39,881 nt of DNA, taken from assembly GCA_934193545.1 (NCBI GenBank), contig CAKPVL010000011.1:1-39881 (forward strand). The letters run 5' to 3'. Source of the DNA: an uncultured Granulicatella sp. Its GTDB lineage: Bacteria > Bacillota > Bacilli > Lactobacillales > Aerococcaceae. The translations under genes were made by a program, and so were the position numbers. Positions 34,968 through 39,881 of this stretch are shown in pieces. The notes beneath the pieces are model-generated. The model did not search any database and was not told the origin of the DNA. It worked only from the letters and a program-made list of their open reading frames with translations. Within the stretch, counting starts at the first letter, position 1, and the number at the start of each line of letters is the position of its first letter.

Positions 34968-35726
34968 ATGCTTACTGAAAAACGTAGAAGAATCATTTTG
35001 GACTTATTAGAAAAGGAAGATACAGTACACCTGAAAGGCTTAATGACAGCTCTGGGTGCTTCTGAATCGACGGTTCGTCGTGACCTTTCTTTATTAGAAG
35101 AGGAAGGGACATTGATTCGTGTGCATGGCGGTGCTAAACGCGTCTATTCAAAAGAGTATGAACCAACCACAAAAGAAAAGGAACGTTCAAACCGACGTGA
35201 GAAGGAATGCATCGGGCGTTACGCAGCATCTCTTGTCACAAAAGGCGAAACAATCTACATGGATGCGGGAACGACAACGCTTCGCATGATTCCACATTTA
35301 GAAGGGAAAGACGTCACAGTTATTACAAACGGAGTGCAACAAGCACACCTTTTAGCAGATTACGGCATTAAAACAGTGCTTCTTGGCGGACAAGTTAAAA
35401 CTGAAACGAGTGCGGTGGTAGGAGTACTTGCGCAAAATCAATTACGGGAGTATTTCTTCAAGAAGGCGTTTCTTGGAATGAACGGGGTCGATTTGAGCTA
35501 TGGATATACGACTCCAGACGAAGAGGAAGCAACGATTAAAAAAATCGCGATTAGCAAGAGTAATCAGGCATATGTATTGGCCGATTCGAGCAAATTTGCT
35601 AAAGTAAGTCTCTGTAAGGTTGCGGATTTTCATCAAGTAACCATGGTCACAAACACTACGAAGGAGCAAGCCGACTTACGTTACCGTATGGCAGGAAGCA
35701 TTCGTCTTGTTGAAATGGACGCATAA
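34968..35726 (+). CDS. fruR: DeoR-family transcriptional regulator, FruR-like
   Basis: A 252-residue repressor: N-terminal winged helix (MLTEKRRRIILDLLEKEDTVHLKGLMTALGASESTVRRDLSLLEEEGTLIRVHGGAKRV) and a C-terminal sugar-phosphate sensor domain (YMDAGTTTLRMI, FLGMNGVDLSYGYTTPDEEEA, YVLADSSKF). Directly followed by 1-phosphofructokinase, so fructose-1-phosphate is the likely inducer, as in LacR/FruR systems. AGGAGGAGC precedes the ATG. The gap to fruK is 15 bases. Confidence 0.9.
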   Translation: MLTEKRRRIILDLLEKEDTVHLKGLMTALGASESTVRRDLSLLEEEGTLIRVHGGAKRVYSKEYEPTTKEKERSNRREKECIGRYAASLVTKGETIYMDAGTTTLRMIPHLEGKDVTVITNGVQQAHLLADYGIKTVLLGGQVKTETSAVVGVLAQNQLREYFFKKAFLGMNGVDLSYGYTTPDEEEATIKKIAISKSNQAYVLADSSKFAKVSLCKVADFHQVTMVTNTTKEQADLRYRMAGSIRLVEMDA

Positions 35727-35741
35727 TAAAGGAGAGACAGC

Positions 35742-36659
35742 ATGATTTACACGATTACGTTTAATCCAGCGATTGACCTTGTTGTTAAAGTTCCAAACTG
35801 CAAACTTGGCACATTGAACCGTTCTATTGAAGAAAACTACGTGGCAGGTGGAAAGGGCATTAATATGTCTGTCATCTTGAAGCGTTTAGGGTTCGACAAT
35901 ACAGCAACAGGTTTTCTAGCAGGTTTCTCAGGGAACTTCATTAAAGAAGCGTTGCAAGCAGAAGGAATTCATACGAACTTCATCGAAATCGATGGTGTTA
36001 CACGTATTAATTTGAAACTAAAGAGTACCGAGGAGACAGAAATTAACGCCAATGGCCCAGTGGTGAAAGCCGAAGATTTTGCGCGTTTAGTGCAGTACTT
36101 CGAAGGAAACTTACGAGACGGAGACGTGGTATTCTTAGCCGGAAATGCTGGTAACGGAATGGATCATTCTGCGTACACAACGATTGCGAAATTGTGCGAT
36201 GAAAAAGGCGTTAAATTAGTATTAGACACAACAAAAGAGTTATTAACGAAATGTCTTCCATATCACCCATTCATTATCAAACCAAACCATCATGAGTTAG
36301 GGGAGATTTTTGGAGTGACCATCGAGACAGAAGAACAGATTGTAGATTATGCGAAAAAACTCCAAGAAATGGGTGCACGTAATGTGTTGATTTCTAGAGG
36401 CGGAGATGGCGCGATGCTCATCACTGAAACAGGAGAAGTGTATACATCTAATGTTCCAAAAGGGACGCTTGTGAACTCAGTTGGGGCCGGTGACTCAATG
36501 CTTTCAGGCTTTATGGCGAAATTTATCGAAACCCAAGATTACGCAGCGAGCTTGAAACAAGGTGCCGCTACAGGAAGTGCGACAGCATTCTCTGTAGGGA
36601 TTGCTGAAAAATCATTTATCGAAGAACTATTACCACAAGTAGTGGTTACAAAACTATAA
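35742..36659 (+). CDS. fruK: 1-phosphofructokinase
   Basis: A 305-residue PfkB-family kinase that converts fructose-1-phosphate to fructose-1,6-bisphosphate with ATP. Starts MIYTITFNPAIDLVV; substrate motif VAGGKGINMSVILKRLG; ATP and catalytic motif NSVGAGDSMLSGF with catalytic D251; ILDTT-like VLDTTKELL in the middle. Tagatose-6-phosphate kinase is an alternative, but the FruR-like neighbour favours fructose. The usual third gene, the fructose PTS transporter fruA, is missing; a short relic may follow. Confidence 0.92.
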   Translation: MIYTITFNPAIDLVVKVPNCKLGTLNRSIEENYVAGGKGINMSVILKRLGFDNTATGFLAGFSGNFIKEALQAEGIHTNFIEIDGVTRINLKLKSTEETEINANGPVVKAEDFARLVQYFEGNLRDGDVVFLAGNAGNGMDHSAYTTIAKLCDEKGVKLVLDTTKELLTKCLPYHPFIIKPNHHELGEIFGVTIETEEQIVDYAKKLQEMGARNVLISRGGDGAMLITETGEVYTSNVPKGTLVNSVGAGDSMLSGFMAKFIETQDYAASLKQGAATGSATAFSVGIAEKSFIEELLPQVVVTKL

Positions 36660-36666
36660 GAGTGTA

Positions 36667-36750
36667 CGAGGAGTAATTCCTTTTGTAGTCGCTCATCCGA
36701 TAGTATTTATTGTGATCTGGATTTTCGGTGATGTTATCGGTGAGTTATGA
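36667..36750 (+). pseudogene. Possible relic of a fructose PTS transporter (fruA)
   Basis: Just after fruK one frame reads RGVIPFVVAHPIVFIVIWIF then GDVIGEL and a stop. It resembles the GAIPFAAxDPxRVIPSIMxGSxxTGAL segment conserved in the IIC domain of FruA, with matching G, IPF, A, P, VI/I, G and G-L positions. There is no start codon or ribosome site. If real, most of fruA has been deleted. The match is short and judged by eye. Confidence 0.4.
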
Positions 36751-36805
36751 TTAAACGTGACACTTTCTAAAAAAGACAAAGCTAAATAAAGAGATTTGAA
36801 TTTCG

Positions 36806-36835
36806 GCTCCTAGGGCATTCCTAGGAGTCTTTTTT
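36806..36835 (+). terminator. Terminator of the fruRK operon
   Basis: GCTCCTAGG/CCTAGGAGT stem with a 5-base loop and a T tract. With the relic and the adhesin promoter it accounts for 36660-36973. Confidence 0.9.
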
Positions 36836-36906
36836 GTGGAAATCCATTGCTTTCACGTTACAAATATTAACAAACGATAACTTTTCCGAGAATTAAAATC
36901 AAAAAG

Positions 36907-36935
36907 TTGCACTTGATGGGAAACCAGTATATACT
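36907..36935 (+). promoter_or_regulatory. Promoter of the surface protein gene
   Basis: TTGCAC (36907-36912), 17-base spacer, TATACT (36930-36935). Confidence 0.7.
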
Positions 36936-36973
36936 GAAAAAAGTGTTTTCAAAAAAAATGTGGAGGGAAAAAC

Positions 36974-38680
36974 ATGAAAAAGGTATTCTATTTATTTTTA
37001 GGAATCTTAACAGTATTTCTTATTTTGGGAGGTTTAAAAAGTCCGGCAGTATCGGCGAAAGAAGTGGCGCTTAATGTGACGAAACAAGTAGTGACACCAG
37101 CAAAATCGCCAGCAGACCAATATACAGATATTAGCGTGGAGATGAATTTTGGGGTTCCGTCGACAGCCGCTAAGGGTGATACGACGGAAATTAAGTTGCC
37201 AGACAACTTGAAATTTATTGAAAATCAAACATTTAAAATTACAAACGATGCAGGTGATGTGATTGCAGATGCGGTCATTAATCGCGATACAAAAACCATT
37301 ACATTAACGTATACAGATTTCGTTGAAAAACATTCCGACATTACAGGAAACTTGAAATTTGCAGTACGTGTAGATATTACAGAACAACATGAAAACACAA
37401 AAATTCCAGTAAAATTAACAATCGACAAACAAACAAAAACAGTCGGTGAATTTGATTATGTATTTGTCCCAGGAGACTTAAATAAAGAGTTCGACAAAGT
37501 GAGCTGGGGAACAAAAAAAGCAGAAGACGGCAGCATTACTCGTACGTATGAATTGCGTGTGAATGCGACAAAACAAGCATTTTCAGATGCTATCGTAACA
37601 GACCAATTGCAAACAGACGGTATGGAATATGTCCCAACAAGTGTGAAAGTGTATAAAGGTGTCTGGGCCGAAGGAAATGACGGAAAACTTGGCTTGAAGA
37701 ATAGACAGCTTGTGACTGATAAAGAAGTGACTTTTGCAGCAGATAACAAGAGCTTTACAGTGAAATTAGGCGAAGTTGCTAAATCAGATGGTTACTTAAT
37801 CGAATATCAAGTGCGTGTTCCTTATGCGCCAGCTTCAGGGGAAACATTCGTGAACTATGCAAGCTTAGATGCAAACAAAACTCGTATTGATGCAAAAGAA
37901 TCACCATATGTATACCAAACAGCAAGTGGTTCAGCAGATGGGTACACATTTGAAATTGTGATCGATAAAAAAGGGGACGATGGTTCAGCTTTAGCAAACG
38001 CTGAATTTGACGTTATCCGTAAAGTAACTGGTAAATCAGTTGGTAAATTAGTCACAGGAGCAGATGGTACTGCAAAAGTATCTAACTTATTACGCGATGA
38101 ATACATTATTCGTGAAACAAAAGCTCCTTCAGGATTCCAATTGTTAGAAAGCGATGTAGTCGTAAATGCAGCAGATTTTGATGCAAGTAAAGTAGCTCGT
38201 AAGGAAATTGTCAATAAAACAGAGACAACGACAACAACTACTACGACAACAACTACTACAACGACGACAGAAGCTCCAACGACTGTGACAACAACAGAAG
38301 CTCCAACGACTGTGACAACAACAGAAGCTCCAACGACTGTGACAACAACAACAGAGGCTCCTACAACTGTTACGACAACAACGGAAGCTCCTACAACTGT
38401 TACGACAACAACGGAAGCACCAACAACTGTGACAACAACGACAGAAGCACCAACAACAGTCACAACAACAACGGAAGCTCCTACAACAGTAACAACGACA
38501 ACAGAAGCACCAACAACAACTGCTGTTACAACAGTTGATCCAACAACAGTAGAAACTACAACAGAAGCACCAGAACTTCCTAATACAGGTACAAAAACTG
38601 TAGGAGTTTGGGCAGCAGTAGTGGCACTTCTAGCAGGATCAATGTTAGTCATTGTCAACAAGAAAAATTCACAAGCATAG
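36974..38680 (+). CDS. LPXTG-anchored surface protein with Thr-rich stalk
   Basis: A 568-residue sortase substrate. Signal peptide (1-28, cleavage after AVSA); two adhesin-type beta domains (about 30-320) like the ligand-binding DEv-IgG folds of Gram-positive adhesins (IKLPDNLKFIENQTFKITN, VSWGTKKAEDGSITRTYELRVNATK); a CnaB/SpaA-like domain (about 325-413, FEIVIDKKGDDGSALANAEFDVIRK, ending YIIRETKAPSGF); a Thr-rich stalk (417-534) with nine EAPTT units of 9-10 residues; LPNTG at 535-539, hydrophobic helix and NKKNSQA tail. E in RETKAPSGF suggests an isopeptide bond. GGAGGGA precedes the ATG. Expected on the cell wall; ligand unknown. No terminator is visible before the next promoter. Confidence 0.93.
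   Translation: MKKVFYLFLGILTVFLILGGLKSPAVSAKEVALNVTKQVVTPAKSPADQYTDISVEMNFGVPSTAAKGDTTEIKLPDNLKFIENQTFKITNDAGDVIADAVINRDTKTITLTYTDFVEKHSDITGNLKFAVRVDITEQHENTKIPVKLTIDKQTKTVGEFDYVFVPGDLNKEFDKVSWGTKKAEDGSITRTYELRVNATKQAFSDAIVTDQLQTDGMEYVPTSVKVYKGVWAEGNDGKLGLKNRQLVTDKEVTFAADNKSFTVKLGEVAKSDGYLIEYQVRVPYAPASGETFVNYASLDANKTRIDAKESPYVYQTASGSADGYTFEIVIDKKGDDGSALANAEFDVIRKVTGKSVGKLVTGADGTAKVSNLLRDEYIIRETKAPSGFQLLESDVVVNAADFDASKVARKEIVNKTETTTTTTTTTTTTTTTEAPTTVTTTEAPTTVTTTEAPTTVTTTTEAPTTVTTTTEAPTTVTTTTEAPTTVTTTTEAPTTVTTTTEAPTTVTTTTEAPTTTAVTTVDPTTVETTTEAPELPNTGTKTVGVWAAVVALLAGSMLVIVNKKNSQA
38233..38530 (+). repeat. In-frame Thr-Glu-Ala-Pro tandem repeats
   Basis: A run of ACA/ACG/ACT codons and then nine 27-30 base units coding EAPTTVTTT(T). 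Units 1-3 share GCTCCAACGACTGTG, units 4-5 GCTCCTACAACTGTT, and later ones differ by synonymous changes, so the array has expanded in more than one step. Copy number probably varies between strains. Confidence 0.9.
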
Positions 38681-38690
38681 TAAATAATGC

Positions 38691-38719
38691 TTGCTAAATA
38701 TGCTCTACAGTAGTATATT
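38691..38719 (+). promoter_or_regulatory. Promoter of thiT
   Basis: TTGCTA (38691-38696), 17-base spacer, TATATT (38714-38719), upstream of the riboswitch. Confidence 0.55.
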
Positions 38720-38742
38720 AGAAACAGTTAAATATGTGAAAA

Positions 38743-38823
38743 GTACAAAGGGGTGCCATTTTGGCTGAGATGTTGTTACAAACCCTTGAACCTGTTACGT
38801 TAGTACGTGCGTAGGAATTGTAT
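38743..38823 (+). ncRNA. TPP riboswitch aptamer (THI element)
   Basis: Conserved elements in order: P1 TACAA (38744-38748)/TTGTA (38818-38822), GGGGTGC, GGCTGAGA (38763-38770), ACCCTTGAACCTG (38782-38794) and GCGTAGGAA (38810-38817). It senses thiamine pyrophosphate and precedes a thiamine transporter gene. Confidence 0.95.
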
Positions 38824-38844
38824 TTGATTTCGAAGTTTTAGACG

Positions 38845-38887
38845 GAGTCTCTTTGTGTTTTTCAATAAACGAAGGAGGCTCTTTTTT
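38845..38887 (+). terminator. Riboswitch expression platform: terminator that also hides the RBS
   Basis: GAGTCTCTTT (38845-38854) pairs with AAGGAGGCTC (38872-38881), followed by six T. The right arm contains the AAGGAGG ribosome site of thiT, so this one hairpin can both stop transcription and block translation when TPP is bound. Confidence 0.85.
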
Positions 38888-38888
38888 C

Positions 38889-39440
38889 ATGAAGAGAAAT
38901 GTTTTAGTATGGGTAGAAGCTGCAATTATTGCAGCGTTGTCAATGGCGTTGTCCTGGATTCCGGACTTTGCTGGGTGGTTTACACCGTCGTGGGGAGCAA
39001 TTGTTCTTGTTATTTTTTCACTACGCCGCGGCTTGACACCAGGTTTAGCAGCAGGTTTGCTATGGGGATTACTCCACTTTGCAGTAGGTAAAGTGTCATT
39101 CTTGTCTGTTGAACAAGTACTCATCGAATATGTCATTGCATTTGCAGTGATGGGACTTGCAGGACTTCTATATAGTCCGTTCCAAAAAGCATTAAAAGCT
39201 GAGAAATATACAACTGCGATTACGTTAGCTTGTACTGCAGCTTTTGTAGGAGTAGGAGTTCGCTACTTCTTCCACTATATTGCCGGGGTTATTTTCTGGG
39301 GTAAATACGCACCAGAAGGAATGAGCCCATGGTTATATTCTCTCACTGTTAACGGAACAGCAGCACTCGGAACTTTCATTGTGGTAGTGATTGCGTGTGT
39401 AGCGCTGATTCGTCAGAAAAAAATTTGGATAGCTCACTAG
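38889..39440 (+). CDS. thiT: Thiamine transporter ThiT (ECF S-component)
   Basis: A 183-residue membrane protein with six helices, the thiamine-binding S-component of an energy-coupling-factor transporter. MKRNVLVWVEAAIIAALSMALSWIPDF, the SLRRGLTPGLAAGLLWGLLHF segment and VRYFFHYIAGVIFWGKYAP with its aromatic residues match the ThiT family; the A/T ATPases are encoded elsewhere. The ATG at 38889 follows AAGGAGG by ten bases; the longer frame from 38853 would start inside the terminator hairpin. Regulated by the TPP riboswitch. Confidence 0.95.
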   Translation: MKRNVLVWVEAAIIAALSMALSWIPDFAGWFTPSWGAIVLVIFSLRRGLTPGLAAGLLWGLLHFAVGKVSFLSVEQVLIEYVIAFAVMGLAGLLYSPFQKALKAEKYTTAITLACTAAFVGVGVRYFFHYIAGVIFWGKYAPEGMSPWLYSLTVNGTAALGTFIVVVIACVALIRQKKIWIAH

Positions 39441-39456
39441 GGAAATTGTGCTTTCC

Positions 39457-39493
39457 GAGTCCTGGTTTAACCTGAAACCAGGACTCTTTTTTT
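39457..39493 (+). terminator. Intrinsic terminator after thiT
   Basis: 12-bp perfect stem GAGTCCTGGTTT/AAACCAGGACTC followed by seven T. Its right half also belongs to the left arm of repeat copy F. Confidence 0.93.
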
Positions 39494-39724
39494 ATTGGAA
39501 AAATAAGGGTAAAGCACTTCGTGCGCTTTGGATGTCTCTGTAGTAGAAATAATAGCTGCAACGGGTTGAGCCTGAGGTCTCAACGCCTACCAAGCTTCAA
39601 ACTGACACTAGGAATAAATTCCAAGTGTCAGTAATTCACATTGGTTGCACTCGCTATTATCACTACTACAGAATCCAAAGGCACTCGTGCTTTACCAATA
39701 AGAGACCTGGTTTCGGTTAAACCA
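39463..39724 (+). repeat. Dispersed structured element, copy F
   Basis: The longest copy. Left arm from TGGTTTAACC through GGTAAAGCAC, CTTTGGAT, CTGTAGTAG and ATAATAGC pairs with the right arm ending GGTTAAACCA; the thiT terminator is built into the left arm and its sequence is mirrored at the far right. Core 39560-39652: P2 GTTGAG/CTCAAC, P3 ACCAA/TTGGT, joints GCTTCAAAC and TAATTCACAT, variable hairpin CTGACACT/AGTGTCAG capped by GGAAT/ATTCC. It fills most of 39441-39807. Confidence 0.85.
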
Positions 39725-39756
39725 TTTTAAAGGGGGACGGAGAAGGGGGAGAGGGT

Positions 39757-39785
39757 TTGACAGGAGGTCATTTCAATAGTAAAGT
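39757..39785 (+). promoter_or_regulatory. Possible promoter of the truncated last gene
   Basis: TTGACA (39757-39762), 17-base spacer, TAAAGT (39780-39785). The -10 is weak. Confidence 0.4.
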
Positions 39786-39807
39786 AAACGGTGAAAGAGG
39801 TGTCGGT

Positions 39808-39881
39808 ATGGTTACAGAATGCGAAAAAATGAATGTGTCTCATGAGATTTGGATGATGATTATGAAAATCTACAATGAGAA
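39808..39881 (+). CDS. Start of an unidentified ORF, cut by the window end
   Basis: ATG at 39808 with AAGAGG seven bases upstream begins MVTECEKMNVSHEIWMMIMK and stays open to the end of the window (24 codons). A TTG at 39757 in the same frame is an alternative start. Too short to identify. Confidence 0.5.
   Translation, partial: MVTECEKMNVSHEIWMMIMKIYNE

Noticed and set aside
37855..38661. A 268-codon open frame on the minus strand, rich in VVVTVVGAS repeats
   Set aside because: It is the antisense reading of the Thr-rich repeat codons of the surface protein; no ribosome site or family match, and the plus strand gene is certain.

Overview
The window looks like a chromosomal segment of a low-GC Gram-positive coccus of the order Lactobacillales, most likely a Carnobacteriaceae relative such as Granulicatella; the genus is an inference from protein style, not proven. 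Reasons: core gene order shared with Firmicutes (rapZ-yvcK-whiA; pth-mfd-flippase-rqcP-divIC-S1 protein-tilS-hpt-ftsH-hslO), a fermentative L-lactate dehydrogenase, an LPNTG sortase-anchored surface protein, a PyrR attenuator, a TPP riboswitch, and extended -10 (TGnTATAAT) promoters with strong AAGGAGG ribosome binding sites.

Layout. 1-3281: DUF1697 protein and a cytoplasmic 5'-nucleotidase-type phosphoesterase, among three copies of a dispersed structured repeat. 3282-5427: three tandem paralogous (lipo)proteins. 5478-7156: BceRS-type two-component system without its ABC transporter. 7289-11403: rapZ-yvcK-whiA, a short SSB and a DUF554 membrane protein. 11461-12435: ldh on the minus strand. 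12636-26031: a housekeeping block resembling the Bacillus yab-div-tilS-ftsH region, with an mgtC gene and a repeat copy where Bacillus has yabP-yabQ. 26164-29763: four tandem membrane proteins sharing a C-terminal domain that I do not recognise. 29984-31718: SDR dehydrogenase plus KdgT-like permease. 31719-32167: convergent gap with a terminator, three 34-bp double palindromes and another repeat copy. 32168-34661: cysK (minus) and PyrR-controlled uracil permease. 34968-36750: fruR-fruK and what looks like a tiny fruA relic. 36974-38680: LPXTG adhesin. 38743-39440: TPP riboswitch and thiT. 39463-39724: last repeat copy; a truncated ORF begins at 39808.

The most unusual content is non-coding. 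Six copies of one element (about 145-262 bp) lie between genes. Each has long, copy-specific inverted arms around a conserved core with two short helices and one variable hairpin. The helices change sequence between copies while keeping pairing, and the single-stranded joints (GCYTCAAA and TMATTCRCAT) stay constant, as expected for a structured RNA or hairpin-DNA element. Several copies end in a U-tract like an intrinsic terminator. I know no named family for it. A second unexplained structure is the array of three double palindromes at 31784-31911, in which all four half-sites of each unit change together.

Together the genes cover cell-envelope stress sensing and division (RapZ, YvcK, WhiA, DivIC, flippase, FtsH), translation and ribosome quality control (Pth, TilS, RqcP, S1 protein), repair (Mfd, SSB), redox chaperoning (Hsp33) and nutrient uptake (uracil, thiamine, ketodeoxygluconate, fructose). 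Start sites were chosen by Shine-Dalgarno spacing and family N-termini; for several genes they lie downstream of the longest possible ORF.
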